A stretch of 64,000 bases of DNA from JBJXGV01 sp046160485 (GCA_046160485.1 JBJXGV010000028.1:376589-440588); one strand, 5' to 3'; counted from the stretch's first letter, positions 1 to 10,632 are shown. Made by a program: numbers and translations. The notes: a model not told the origin generated them from the sequence alone.

Positions 1-843
1 CGCGACGGCGATCGCGGGGACGAGAAGCACGAAAAGTAGCGGCGCGACGTGAACGCCGAGCGCCTCGGCGGCGAGGTAGTGCACCGCGATGCGGAGCGCC
101 TGCGTCACGACGGAGACGACGAACGTGATTCCGAAGATGCGCCTGTCGACTTGGAGCATCTCGAGGTGCGAGATGAGCCGCGCGGCGTGCGATCGAAGGC
201 GCGTGCCGGGAACGATCGCGACGAGTCGCGCGACTTGGCGAAGCACGCGACGCGAGAGAACCGTCATGAACACCATGGCTAGGCCGGCGCTCAACACAAC
301 GAGCGGGACGCGCATCTCGGGAAACGGGGCGCTCGAGCCAGCCGCCCACGCGGCGGCTGTCGCCGCGAGAACCAGAACAAGCAAACCCATCGCGCGGTCC
401 ATGACGGTTGCGGTGAGAGCGCCGGCCTTCGAGCCGCCGGAGCGGTTCACATCGATCACCTTCATCACGTCGCCGCCGACATTCGCGGGGAGAAAGTTAT
501 TGAAGAAGAGGCCGACCAAATAGAAGTCGAGCGCCTTCCGAAACGGGATCTCGATGCGCTGCGACTTGAGGAAGAGCCACCACTGATACGCGGAACCGAG
601 GAGGCTCACCGCGAAGAGAAGACCCGAGAGGATGACCAGATCCGCCCGCGCGCGCCCGAAGAGTTCGGCGACCTGCGAGAGCGGCACTTGCCGGAAGAGA
701 ACGACAAGGAGCGCGACGGTCACAACGAGCCGTAGCACGAAGCGCGCGACACCGCTCTGAAGAAGGCCGGCGCGCGGGCGCGGATTTGCCGGCGGATCGT
801 TCGGCGGCGGTGCGGACGGCGCGCTCTCGGTGCGCGCGGTCAT
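1..843 (-). CDS. Flippase-like membrane protein (lysylphosphatidylglycerol synthase TM family), 3' end cut by window edge
   Basis: Integral membrane protein of the lysylphosphatidylglycerol-synthase transmembrane/flippase-like family. Members are tied to lipid or glycan-lipid handling in the cytoplasmic membrane. The 281 visible codons begin with a Pro/Ala-rich hydrophilic head (residues 1-30), then hydrophobic segments near 34-50 and 68-84. The family signature loop GLFFNNFLPANVGGD lies at residues 111-125, followed by more membrane segments. The ATG at 843 overlaps the TGA of the upstream YfhO-type gene as ATGA, so the two are translationally coupled. Its neighbours (YfhO-type protein, GT4 glycosyltransferase) suggest a role in making or moving a surface glycan; that role is inference. 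The C-terminus is outside the window. Confidence 0.85.
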   Translation of the reverse strand, partial: MTARTESAPSAPPPNDPPANPRPRAGLLQSGVARFVLRLVVTVALLVVLFRQVPLSQVAELFGRARADLVILSGLLFAVSLLGSAYQWWLFLKSQRIEIPFRKALDFYLVGLFFNNFLPANVGGDVMKVIDVNRSGGSKAGALTATVMDRAMGLLVLVLAATAAAWAAGSSAPFPEMRVPLVVLSAGLAMVFMTVLSRRVLRQVARLVAIVPGTRLRSHAARLISHLEMLQVDRRIFGITFVVSVVTQALRIAVHYLAAEALGVHVAPLLFVLLVPAIAVA

Positions 844-3170
844 CGCGCGAACACCTCCGCGAAAATCGCGCGAGCGCCCGATCCCTTGCGAAGCACGAGC
901 ACGAGCGCGATCGCCAGACCCGCGAGTGTCGCGGCGATTCCGGCAGACACCGATCGCGGGCGATAGCGAAAGACAACCTGCCGCGCGCCGGTGTCGACGC
1001 GCACGGCGCGTAGCGCATAGTCCGCGCGCAAGCTCTCCGCGGGCTTCCCGTCGACGGTCGCCTCCCAGCCCGGGTAGTACGGGTCCGTGAGCACGACGAA
1101 GCCTGGTGCGCGCGCATCGATGTCGACGACGATCTCGTCGGGTGAGAAGCGCGCGACACGCGCGGGCGGCTCCGCGGCGAGCACTTCATCAGAGATTAAG
1201 CCGAGCCGACGCTCGCCGTCATCGCGTTCGAGCGCGACGAACCGCGAAGGGTCCCAGTCCGCGCTGCTGAGCGCCGCCAAGAGTTCCGCGTCACTCGCGA
1301 AGGCACGCGATCCGTGAACGAGGCGCGCGCGCGGAAGCGCGGCCGGATTCTTCGCGAGCGTCAAACTTCCGCGCTCGTTCCCCGCCACCGTTCGGTAGAG
1401 CACCGACCAAAGGGATTGAAATCGCTCCGGGTTCGAGTCGCCCTGTGTCATCAGTTCGTGACTGCGGCGAAGCCGGAGTTGGTTGTAGCCGTCGAGTGTC
1501 GCCACGCGCAGGAGGCTCCCCGCATTTCGCAGCAGCAGAATCCCTTCGGGGCAGCGGATCGTGACGCGGTACGGGTCGCCGTCCAAGTTCTTGCGAAAGA
1601 ACTCGACGATGCTCGTCTTCCCGAAGACCGCGCGCGCGGGGTGGGTCGGGCCGAGGTTGTACGCCGCGCCGGCGATCGCGAGGTCGGCGGCGAGTATCGC
1701 GGCGAGAAGCCACGCGGCGCGGCGCTTCCCCGCGGCGCTTGCCGTCGCGGCGAGCACCGCGTGCGTGAGCGCGACGAAGAGCAGCGCGACGGCCGCGCCC
1801 GCGATGCGCCCCGGCGTGGCGCTCGCCGGCCCGGCGGCCACACCCGCGGCCGTCGCGGCGACGATCAGCACAGCCATCACCGCCGTGAGGCTTCGCAATC
1901 GACCGCGCGATTCCTTCGTATCGAAGAAACCGCCTTGCGCGCGCGCGACACCGCGCGCGGCGAGAAGCACGAGCGCAAGCGATACGAGAAAGATCGCGCG
2001 CCCCGGCACGCGGAAGCGCTGGTACGGCTCGAGCACCTGAAACAAGAGAGGATGAAGAGGTCCGAAGCGGCCGAGCGCCAGCAGGAATCCAGCGCCGCCG
2101 ATCACGGCGAGCAGCCGCGCAGCGCGATCGATCGGGCGAAAGAGCGCGAGCACCCCGAGCATGAGCGTCGGAACGCCGACGTAGGCGGCGAGTTCCCAGA
2201 ACTCGTAGTAAGTGCCGCCGAAGTAGCGCGACGTGAACCCGCCGGCGGTCGTGCCGAAGAAGTTCGGCAGCAGAAACGTGGCGAGGAACTTCGGATGAAA
2301 CGACGTCTCGGACGCCGTCGCGTACGTGAGGGTCGTGCGCAACGTCTCCTTCGCCAGCTCGAGCGATGGCAAGAACGCGACGCCCGCGACGAGAATGCCG
2401 AGCGCGCCGAACAGAGCCACTCGCGCGACACCGGACGCGACTCGGCGCTCCGCGCGCCCAACGAAAAAGATCTCGTGCGCGGCAAGCAGGAGCGCGGCCA
2501 TCAGGCAGTAGAGCGAGTACTGCGGCGCCCCCGCGAGAAACGAAATGCCGAAGAGAAGCGCGGCTATCGCGGCCGCGGCGACGCTGCGACTGCCGATCGC
2601 GGATCTTAGAAACAGAAGGACGCCCGGAATCCATGCCGCGGCCTCGACGATGTTGCCGTGTTTCATCCGAACGACCATGAACGCGCAGAACGCGTAGGCT
2701 ATGCCCGCGAAGAGCCCGCCTCCCGCCGAACCGAAGAGGCTGCGCGCAAACAACGCCGCGAAGACCCCGCCGATCACCGCGTGCAGAATCTGAAGGCCCT
2801 CCGCGGCCTCGGGCGCGAGTTCCCCTCCGCGCACGAAGAGCGCAAGCGCCCAATTCGGTGGATAGAACGCCGCGGCTTGAACGTCGGCCGCGAACGGGAG
2901 GCCGCCGAAGATGTAGGGATTCCAGAGCGGGAAAACTCCGTCGCGCATGTGCGTCGCTTGGTAGAAGCGGTAGGGATAGTTCTGCTCGGTGAAGTCTTCC
3001 CAGAACCACGCCTTGCCGAAAGGCGCGCCGACCAGCACCGGCCAATAGAAGAGAAGCGCGGCGGCAACCAAGAGCGTCGCAACGAGTATCGGGAAGGGCC
3101 GCGAGACGCGATCGCCTCGCGCGCCGCGCGAGGCGGCAGGGTCGCGCGGCGGCGTGCCGCGTTTCTCCAC
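840..3170 (-). CDS. YfhO-family multispanning membrane protein (GT-C-like)
   Basis: Large polytopic membrane protein (776 aa from the chosen start) resembling bacterial YfhO-type proteins, a GT-C-like fold thought to transfer sugars on the outer face of the membrane. Visible: a short basic head, first membrane segment at about residues 26-45, then the acidic loop FWEDF (56-60) and the family loop WNPYIFGGLPFAAD (83-96). About ten further hydrophobic segments follow, then a soluble C-terminal domain with a last membrane segment. The frame stays open upstream into the glycosyltransferase gene. I chose GTG at 3170 because GGAAGAG lies a few bases upstream; a TTG at 3191 overlapping the previous stop is the alternative. 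Substrate unknown. Confidence 0.82.
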   Translation of the reverse strand: MEKRGTPPRDPAASRGARGDRVSRPFPILVATLLVAAALLFYWPVLVGAPFGKAWFWEDFTEQNYPYRFYQATHMRDGVFPLWNPYIFGGLPFAADVQAAAFYPPNWALALFVRGGELAPEAAEGLQILHAVIGGVFAALFARSLFGSAGGGLFAGIAYAFCAFMVVRMKHGNIVEAAAWIPGVLLFLRSAIGSRSVAAAAIAALLFGISFLAGAPQYSLYCLMAALLLAAHEIFFVGRAERRVASGVARVALFGALGILVAGVAFLPSLELAKETLRTTLTYATASETSFHPKFLATFLLPNFFGTTAGGFTSRYFGGTYYEFWELAAYVGVPTLMLGVLALFRPIDRAARLLAVIGGAGFLLALGRFGPLHPLLFQVLEPYQRFRVPGRAIFLVSLALVLLAARGVARAQGGFFDTKESRGRLRSLTAVMAVLIVAATAAGVAAGPASATPGRIAGAAVALLFVALTHAVLAATASAAGKRRAAWLLAAILAADLAIAGAAYNLGPTHPARAVFGKTSIVEFFRKNLDGDPYRVTIRCPEGILLLRNAGSLLRVATLDGYNQLRLRRSHELMTQGDSNPERFQSLWSVLYRTVAGNERGSLTLAKNPAALPRARLVHGSRAFASDAELLAALSSADWDPSRFVALERDDGERRLGLISDEVLAAEPPARVARFSPDEIVVDIDARAPGFVVLTDPYYPGWEATVDGKPAESLRADYALRAVRVDTGARQVVFRYRPRSVSAGIAATLAGLAIALVLVLRKGSGARAIFAEVFAR

Positions 3171-3187
3171 GCGCTCTCTTCCGGGGC

Positions 3188-4294
3188 TCAACGCGCTGCC
3201 ACGCTCTTGAGCACTTCGATCATCGCCTCCGCGGAGGCATCCCACGAAAATCGCCGCGCCCACGCGACCGCCCCGCCGGCGAGGCGCGCGCGCTCGGTGT
3301 CGTCCTCGAGCAATTCGACGATCTCGGAGGCGAGGCGTTGTTCGGCGCCAAACGGAATCAGCCGCCCCGTCTGGCCGTCGACGACGGCGTCGCGCAATCC
3401 CGGCACGTCCGACGCGATCACCGGTGTGCCGCACGCGTTCGCTTCGATCACGGTCACTCCCCAGCCTTCCTTCGGCGACGGATTCGCGGAAAGCGCGGCG
3501 CGGCGCAAGAGCTCGACCTTCTTGTCGCTGCCGACGAATCCCGTGAACTCGACGCTCCCGTTGAGTTGCAGATCGCGCGCGAGCGCTTCGAGCGCGGGAC
3601 GCCGGTCGCCTTCGCCGACGACGACCAGACGCGCCGCGGGCCGCGCAGCGACAACGCGTTTCATCGCGCGAATCAAAAGATCGATGCGCTTGTACTTCTT
3701 CAGACGGCCGACGTAGACGATCAGATCGCGCGTCTTTTCATCCGGCGACGCGGCGCGATAGATATCCGCGTCGACTGCGTTCATGACGAGGCTTACGCGC
3801 TCCGCTGGAATGCCGCGCCGCGTCAGCTCGTCGCGCGAACTATCCGACACCGTAACGAACCGCGCGGCGCGATACACGAACGGCACGAGCGCCTCGTGCA
3901 GATAGACGTAGAGCGCGATCGGCAGCGGCGCTTCGTGGAAGATGCTCTCGCCGAAGAAGTGATGGACCACGACGAGAAGCGGCCGGCGGACGTAGAGCGG
4001 CGTGTAGAACGGAATCTTGTTGAGGTCGTCGACGACAACGTCGAATCGCGCCGGGTCGAGCGCGCCGCGCAGCGCGAACGGCACGCCGAAGTTGAACGTG
4101 TTTCTCCGTCCGCGCCGGTACACGCGAATGCCGTCGATCGTCTCGTCGCGCGGCGCGCCGCGCCATGCGTGCGCAAGAAGCGAGACTTCGTGGCCCGCCG
4201 CGGCGACGCGGCGAAAGATCTCGTGAAGGTGGACCTCGGCGCCGCCGGCCTCCGGGTTTCGGATGTCGCGCCAGTTGATGACGAGAACGCGCAC
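3188..4294 (-). CDS. GT4-family glycosyltransferase
   Basis: Cytoplasmic GT-B fold glycosyltransferase of family GT4 (368 aa, normal length), expected to transfer a sugar from a nucleotide donor to a lipid-linked or polysaccharide acceptor. The N-terminal domain opens with MRVLVINWRDIRNPEAGGAE, the usual glycine-rich acceptor-side loop. The C-terminal donor domain has GRLKKYKRID near residue 196 and the EX7E motif with Glu276 and Glu284 in KEGWGVTVIEAN. The GTG start at 4294 is preceded by GGAGAGA. It sits between a metallophosphoesterase and the YfhO-type and flippase-like genes, so all probably form one surface-glycan unit. Acceptor and linkage cannot be read from the sequence. Confidence 0.92.
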   Translation of the reverse strand: MRVLVINWRDIRNPEAGGAEVHLHEIFRRVAAAGHEVSLLAHAWRGAPRDETIDGIRVYRRGRRNTFNFGVPFALRGALDPARFDVVVDDLNKIPFYTPLYVRRPLLVVVHHFFGESIFHEAPLPIALYVYLHEALVPFVYRAARFVTVSDSSRDELTRRGIPAERVSLVMNAVDADIYRAASPDEKTRDLIVYVGRLKKYKRIDLLIRAMKRVVAARPAARLVVVGEGDRRPALEALARDLQLNGSVEFTGFVGSDKKVELLRRAALSANPSPKEGWGVTVIEANACGTPVIASDVPGLRDAVVDGQTGRLIPFGAEQRLASEIVELLEDDTERARLAGGAVAWARRFSWDASAEAMIEVLKSVAAR

Positions 4295-4332
4295 GCGGTC
4301 ACTCTCTCCGAAGCACGGCGGTCCGCCGCACG

Positions 4333-5061
4333 CTACCGCCCGGCGGCAAGACGCGTGGCGAGGAAGGGTGGGAGCCCCGCCGCGATGATCTTTTCCTGCG
4401 CGCGTTCGATCGGATACTCGACGCGAACCAGCGAGAGGGTGCGTGAGTCCGTATCGTAAAGCGCGAACGCGGCGCGCGGATCGCGGTCGCGCGGCTGGCC
4501 GACGCCGCCCACGTTAACGAGGTACCGGTTGCCGGGTTCGACGCGCACCGGAAAATCAATGAGTTGCGACGTGCCATCGGCCGGCGCCTCGACGGCGAGC
4601 GGCACGTGTGAATGCCCGACGAAGCAGAGCGTCTCGCCGAACGACGACAGCTCGGCGCGCGCCGTGTCGAGCCCGACGATGTAGGTCCAATCCGCCGGAG
4701 AACGCGGCGCCGAGTGGACGAAGAGGAAGTCCGGCGGCTCGCGGTACGCGAACGGAAGCGACGAGACGTACGCGAGGTCCTCGGCGGAGAGCTGCGCGCG
4801 AGTCCACTCGAGCGCCGTGCGCGCGTACCCGTTGAAGTACTCGAGTTCGCCGGGGTGGGCCACCGCGGATTCGTGATTGCCGAGAAGAACACGCTCGGCC
4901 TTTTCGCGCACGCGCGCCAGACACGCGGAAGGGTCCGCGCCGTATCCGATCACGTCGCCCAAACACACCGCGCGATCCGCGCTCTTCATCTCATCCGAGG
5001 CGAGAACGGCTTCCAACGCTTCCAGATTTCCGTGGATGTCCGAAAAAATGGCGATTCTCAC
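4333..5061 (-). CDS. Calcineurin-like metallophosphoesterase (YfcE-type)
   Basis: Small soluble binuclear-metal phosphoesterase (242 aa). The metal-binding motifs are in the normal order: SDIHGN at residues 7-12, GDVIGYG near 35-41, GNHE at 61-64 and GHSH at 149-152. The missing cap domain fits the YfcE/MJ0936-like phosphodiesterase group. Substrate is not predictable. The GTG start at 5061 overlaps the nusB stop as GTGA, so it is the last gene coupled to the riboflavin/nusB operon; the glycosyltransferase follows after about 40 bases. Confidence 0.9.
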   Translation of the reverse strand: MRIAIFSDIHGNLEALEAVLASDEMKSADRAVCLGDVIGYGADPSACLARVREKAERVLLGNHESAVAHPGELEYFNGYARTALEWTRAQLSAEDLAYVSSLPFAYREPPDFLFVHSAPRSPADWTYIVGLDTARAELSSFGETLCFVGHSHVPLAVEAPADGTSQLIDFPVRVEPGNRYLVNVGGVGQPRDRDPRAAFALYDTDSRTLSLVRVEYPIERAQEKIIAAGLPPFLATRLAAGR

Positions 5062-5462
5062 CCAGCCCCTCCCGCGGCCTTGTCCGGTACATGTGATTTC
5101 CAGATTTTGTCGAGCACGCCGTTGACGAACGAGCCCGATTTCTCGGTGGAGAATTTCTTCGCGATCTCGACGGCCTCGTCGATCGCCACTTTCGGAGGCG
5201 TTTCGGGAAGAAAGAGCAGCTCTGCGACGCCGATCCGCAGGACGAGTTTATCGATGAGCGCGAGCCGTTCGATGCTCCAGTGCTCGACTGTTTTCGCGAG
5301 GATGGCGTCGATCTCGTCGCGCCGGCTCATCACCGCGCCGACGATCGTCTGCGCCAGCGGAGCGATCAGAGTTTCGCTCACGGGCACCCATGCGTCCCCC
5401 GTCAGCTCGAGACGATAGAGTTCCTTGAGTGCTTTCTCGCGCGCCTCACGCCGCCGTCCCAT
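5058..5462 (-). CDS. nusB: Transcription antitermination factor NusB
   Basis: All-helical RNA-binding protein (134 aa) that works with NusE (S10) in antitermination of rRNA operons. It starts with the basic arginine-rich head MGRRREAREKALKELY and ends with the conserved helix pair around KVAIDEAVEIAKKFSTEKSG and FVNGVLDKI, the family's C-terminal signature. ATG at 5462, two bases after the ribH stop. The ribH-nusB order is common in bacteria. Confidence 0.95.
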   Translation of the reverse strand: MGRRREAREKALKELYRLELTGDAWVPVSETLIAPLAQTIVGAVMSRRDEIDAILAKTVEHWSIERLALIDKLVLRIGVAELLFLPETPPKVAIDEAVEIAKKFSTEKSGSFVNGVLDKIWKSHVPDKAAGGAG

Positions 5463-5464
5463 CT

Positions 5465-5986
5465 CTAACCCTTCCCGACGGAGAGGTTCGCCATCTCGAT
5501 CGCGGCGAGAGCCGCCTCCGCGCCTTTGTTTCCCGACGTCCCGCCCGCGCGTTCGAGCGCGTCGTCGCGATTGTTCGTCGTGAGGACTCCGAAAAGCGTC
5601 GGCACTCCGGTTTCGAGCCCGACGTTCATGATGCCGCGCGCCGTTTCCGCGCAGATGAACTCGAAGTGCGGCGTGCCGCCCCGAATCACCGCGCCGAGCG
5701 CGATGACCGCTTGAAAACGCCCGGTGCGCGCCGCGGCCCGTGCGCCGAACGGCAACTCGAACGCCCCCGGAACTTGGAAGACTTCGATTCGGTCTTCGGT
5801 GGCGCCGTGCCGCTTGAGCGTCTCGACGCATCCCTCGAGCAAACGCAAGACGACGTCGGCGTTCGTGCGCGCGGCGACGACCGCGAAACGCGAGTTCGCG
5901 CCGGCGAGTTCGCTCGGCGCCGAGACCGTCGCGCCCGCCCCCGCGCTTCTGGCCGGGTCGCGCCCATCGCGAAACTGCGCGCTCAT
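5465..5986 (-). CDS. ribH: 6,7-dimethyl-8-ribityllumazine synthase
   Basis: Penultimate step of riboflavin synthesis: condenses 5-amino-6-ribitylamino-uracil with 3,4-dihydroxy-2-butanone 4-phosphate, usually in an icosahedral shell. Length 173 aa, with an N-terminal extension of about 30 residues before the usual start of the fold at NSRFAVVAAR. Recognisable core: VPGAFELPF (72-80), ALGAVIRGGTPHFEFICAE (96-114) with the catalytic His, and FGVLTTNN (132-139). ATG at 5986 overlaps the ribBA stop by four bases. Confidence 0.96.
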   Translation of the reverse strand: MSAQFRDGRDPARSAGAGATVSAPSELAGANSRFAVVAARTNADVVLRLLEGCVETLKRHGATEDRIEVFQVPGAFELPFGARAAARTGRFQAVIALGAVIRGGTPHFEFICAETARGIMNVGLETGVPTLFGVLTTNNRDDALERAGGTSGNKGAEAALAAIEMANLSVGKG

Positions 5987-7350
5987 CCGCGCCTCTTCGC
6001 CGGGCGCTTCCGCTCCGACGGCCGGCCGAGCTCGTCCTTCAAGAGGTAGTGGCCGAGCTTGTCGCGCTTCGTGGCGAGATAACGGTGGTTTTCGCGGCGC
6101 GCCGGGACTTCGATCGGCACACGCTCGACGACCTCGAGACCGTGACCGTCGAGCCCCACGATCTTGCGCGGGTTGTTCGTGAGCAGGCGGATCTTCCGGA
6201 CGCCGAGGTCGACGAGAATCTGCGCGCCGATACCGTAGTCGCGCAAATCGGGCGGAAGGCCGAGCTGTTCGTTCGCCTCGACCGTGTCCGCGCCGCCATC
6301 CTGCAGCTTGTACGCCTGCAGCTTGAGCGCGAGGCCGATCCCCCGCCCTTCCTGGCGCATGTAGAGGAAGACACCCTTCCCTTCGCGATCGATCGCCTCG
6401 AGCGCGCGATCCATCTGCTCGCCGCAATCGCAGCGGAGCGATCCGAAGACGTCGCCCGTGAGGCACTGCGAGTGGACACGAACTAGTACCGGTTCCTTCG
6501 GGCTCCACTTGCCGCGCGAGAGCGCGACGTGATGCATCCCTTCGATCGCGTCCTCGTAGAGCGTGAGCGCGAACTCGCCGTGCCGCGTCGGCAACACGGT
6601 CTCGACGAGCCGGCGCACGAGCCGCTCGCGCCCGCGGCGATACGCGATGAGATCCTGAATCGTGATGAGCCGGAGTCCGAAACGTTTCGCGAACGCGCGG
6701 AGCGTCGGCACACGGGCCATCTCGCCGTCCTCGTCCATGATTTCGCAGAGAACGCCGGCGGGAGCGAGTCCCGCAAGCCGCGCGAGATCGACCGCGGCCT
6801 CCGTGTGGCCGGCGCGGCGAAGCACGCCTTCCTCGGCCGCACGGAGCGGGAAGATATGCCCCGGGCGCGCGAGATCCTCGGGGCGCGTGCGCGGATCGAT
6901 CGCCGCGCGAATCGTCGCGGCGCGATCGTGCGCCGAGATCCCGGTCGTCGTGCCATTCACCGCGTCGATCGAAACCGTGAAAGGCGTTCCCATCTTCGCG
7001 GTGTTCCGCGTCACCATCGGTCCGAGGTCGAGTTCGTCGAGACGCTTCGCCGACAGCGACAGGCAGATCAGTCCGCGGGCGTGCTTCGAGATGAAATTGA
7101 TCGCCTCAGGGGTCACCTTCGCCGCGGCCATCACGAGGTCGCCCTCGTTCTCGCGGTCGGCGTCATCGATGACGATCACGATCTCCCCAGCGCGGATCGC
7201 GGCGATCGCGCTCTCGATCGAGTCGAAGGCTTCCGCGGCGGGCGGCGTTTTCACGCGCGCCGACTCCTGCGACGCGGCCTTCGGCTTCGCGCTCGCCTTC
7301 GCCTTCGTTTTCGGCTTCGCCGGCCGCTTCGCGGTCGCGCTCGACTTCAT
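5983..7350 (-). CDS. ribBA: Bifunctional DHBP synthase / GTP cyclohydrolase II
   Basis: Two riboflavin entry enzymes in one 455-aa chain. RibB (about 42-245) makes 3,4-dihydroxy-2-butanone 4-phosphate and shows DDADRENEGD (62-71) and AGHTEA. RibA (about 250-440) opens GTP and shows the zinc site HSQCLTGDVFGSLRCDCGEQ, RQEGRGIGL and LLTNNPRK. Odd: residues 1-40 are a Lys/Ala/Pro tail like a histone H1 tail, and the C-terminus is also basic (ERKRPAKRRG). Both tails lie outside the catalytic domains. The ATG at 7350 overlaps the ribE stop by four bases. Both active sites look intact. Confidence 0.96.
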   Translation of the reverse strand: MKSSATAKRPAKPKTKAKASAKPKAASQESARVKTPPAAEAFDSIESAIAAIRAGEIVIVIDDADRENEGDLVMAAAKVTPEAINFISKHARGLICLSLSAKRLDELDLGPMVTRNTAKMGTPFTVSIDAVNGTTTGISAHDRAATIRAAIDPRTRPEDLARPGHIFPLRAAEEGVLRRAGHTEAAVDLARLAGLAPAGVLCEIMDEDGEMARVPTLRAFAKRFGLRLITIQDLIAYRRGRERLVRRLVETVLPTRHGEFALTLYEDAIEGMHHVALSRGKWSPKEPVLVRVHSQCLTGDVFGSLRCDCGEQMDRALEAIDREGKGVFLYMRQEGRGIGLALKLQAYKLQDGGADTVEANEQLGLPPDLRDYGIGAQILVDLGVRKIRLLTNNPRKIVGLDGHGLEVVERVPIEVPARRENHRYLATKRDKLGHYLLKDELGRPSERKRPAKRRG

Positions 7351-7994
7351 CGGAGGCTCCCCTCGGGATAGACTCGCGCCGCGCCGGACCCCGGCATCGC
7401 GCGCGCGTGTTCGCCGAGAATTCGCGCGGCGTATTTGCCGATCAGGTCCGACTCGATATTGACCGTCGCCGCGGCGGCCAGAGCGCCCAGGTTCGTTTGC
7501 TCACGGGTAAACGGAATCAGGTAGACGATGAAGTCCTGCTCACTAACGCCTGCCACGGTGAGACTTACGCCGTTGATCGCCACGGAGCCCTTCTCGACGA
7601 AATGCGAAGCGATCGATGGCGGAAGCTCGACACGAAGGAGCCACTCGGCGCCGGAATCGCGGACCTCGGCGACCCGCGCGGTCGCGTCGATGTGGCCCGT
7701 GACGAAGTGGCCGCCGATACGATCGGAGGGCCGCAGCGAACGCTCGAGATTGACGGCGTCGCCGATCGCGAGCGAGCCGAGGTTCGTGCGCGCAAGCGTC
7801 TCTCGGATCGCCTGCAGGTCGAAGCTCTTCTCGGTGCGCGCGACGACCGTCAAACAGACGCCCGAGACACAGACGCTTTCGCCGAGCGCGAGTTCTCCCG
7901 AGAACCCGTCAGCATCGAACGTGAGGTTTGCGCCGCCCGGGATTTCGGTGTAGCGCGCAAGACGCCCCATCCGCTCGACGATTCCGGTGAACAT
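7347..7994 (-). CDS. ribE: Riboflavin synthase, alpha chain
   Basis: Final step of riboflavin synthesis: dismutation of two 6,7-dimethyl-8-ribityllumazine molecules. Length 215 aa, built of two lumazine-binding barrels. The first begins with the invariant MFTGIVE and contains SVCVSGVCLTV; the second follows GGHFVTGHIDATARV and contains GSVAINGVSLTV. Two bases separate it from ribD upstream, and its stop overlaps the ribBA start. No FMN riboswitch is visible in the operon. Confidence 0.96.
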   Translation of the reverse strand: MFTGIVERMGRLARYTEIPGGANLTFDADGFSGELALGESVCVSGVCLTVVARTEKSFDLQAIRETLARTNLGSLAIGDAVNLERSLRPSDRIGGHFVTGHIDATARVAEVRDSGAEWLLRVELPPSIASHFVEKGSVAINGVSLTVAGVSEQDFIVYLIPFTREQTNLGALAAAATVNIESDLIGKYAARILGEHARAMPGSGAARVYPEGSLR

Positions 7995-7996
7995 GG

Positions 7997-9094
7997 CTAG
8001 AGCCTTCCTTCGATCAGAAGATCGCCGCCGATGCGGCGGCAGGTGGTATCGCGGAGGTGGATCGCGCCGGCGAGCCGCGCGATCCCAAGATCGCCGACGA
8101 GGGGCTTTGCCCCCCCGAGAATGACCAGAGCATAAAAGAGAGCGACCCGATCCACAAGGCGATCCGCGAGGAAGGCCGTCGCGAGGCGGCCGCCCCCTTC
8201 GAGGAGGAGCGTGTTGAGGCCCACGCGGGCCAGGGCGCGGAGTGCGCGCCGAAGCGAGACGCCGCCGCGCGCCGCGCGCGGCACGGCGATGACGCGGGCT
8301 CCCGCGCGCTCGAGCCGCGTACGGCGCGCGCGCGGCGCATCGGGCGCCGCGAGAATCAACACGCCGCCGCCGCCCGCGCGCGCGCCAGCCAAGGCGCGCG
8401 CCGCCGGTGGCGTACGAAGCTCCGTGTCGAAGACGACGCGCACCGGGCGCCGCGCAGAGCCATCGCGCGCGGAGAGTCGCGGGTCATCGGCGAGTACCGT
8501 CCCGACTCCGACCGCGATCGCGTCCGATTGCGCGCGCAGACTCTGAACGTGTCGGCGCGCCTCTGGCCCCGTGATCCACTTCGATTCGCCGGAGGAGGTT
8601 GCGATGCGGCCATCGAGAGTGAGTGCAGCTTTCAGAGTCACGAGCGGCATCGACGTCGTGACGCGTTTGACGAAGCCGGCGTTGAGTTCGCGCGCAGCCG
8701 CTTCGCGGCAGCCGGCCGCAACGCTGACGCCACGGCGGCGCAGAAGCGCGAGCCCCTTCCCGTCGACGAGCGGGTTCGGGTCGCGCATCGCGGCGACGAC
8801 GCGCGCGATTCCCGCAGCGCGAACCGCATCGGTGCACGGCGGCGTGCGCCCGGTGTGGCAGCACGGCTCGAGCGTGACGTAGAGCGTGGCGCCGCGCGCG
8901 CGCGAGCCGGCGGCCGCGAGCGCGACGACCTCCGCGTGGGGGCCGCCCGCGCGCGCGTGCCAACCGCGCCCGACGATTTCTCCACGCCGGACGACCACCG
9001 CGCCAACGACAGGATTCGGATGCGTCGCGCCGAGACCGCGCCGCGCGAGCGCAAGCGCCAGATCCATGAACCGTTCGTCGGATGTTCGCGCCAC
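7997..9094 (-). CDS. ribD: Bifunctional riboflavin deaminase/reductase
   Basis: Deaminates and then reduces the pyrimidine intermediate after GTP ring opening. Length 365 aa. The deaminase domain has zinc ligands in PHAEV (His53, with catalytic Glu55) and LEPCCHTGRTPPC (Cys78, Cys87). The reductase domain runs from about residue 150 (VTLKAALTLDGRIA, then DDPRLSAR and LLLEGGG). GTG at 9094 is preceded by GAGGGG; an in-frame ATG at 9067 would remove the first conserved residues. First gene of the rib set, 38 bases after gatB. Confidence 0.95.
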   Translation of the reverse strand: MARTSDERFMDLALALARRGLGATHPNPVVGAVVVRRGEIVGRGWHARAGGPHAEVVALAAAGSRARGATLYVTLEPCCHTGRTPPCTDAVRAAGIARVVAAMRDPNPLVDGKGLALLRRRGVSVAAGCREAAARELNAGFVKRVTTSMPLVTLKAALTLDGRIATSSGESKWITGPEARRHVQSLRAQSDAIAVGVGTVLADDPRLSARDGSARRPVRVVFDTELRTPPAARALAGARAGGGGVLILAAPDAPRARRTRLERAGARVIAVPRAARGGVSLRRALRALARVGLNTLLLEGGGRLATAFLADRLVDRVALFYALVILGGAKPLVGDLGIARLAGAIHLRDTTCRRIGGDLLIEGRL

Positions 9095-9132
9095 GTCGCG
9101 TCGCCCCTCGCTGCGTTGCCGGCCAGCAGTCG

Positions 9133-10628
<1,496 letters not shown>

Positions 10629-10632
<4 letters not shown>

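Noticed and set aside
1314..2609. Long plus-strand open frame opposite the YfhO-type gene (also similar ones at 8057-9613, 15102-16538, 21495-22973 and 40351-41748)
   Set aside because: They are antisense to well-supported genes, are extremely rich in Arg, Glu and Ala, and show no domain. GC-rich third positions create such open frames by chance.
9095..9132. FMN riboswitch ahead of ribD
   Set aside because: Only 38 bases separate gatB and ribD and no riboswitch motif is visible there or before gatC.
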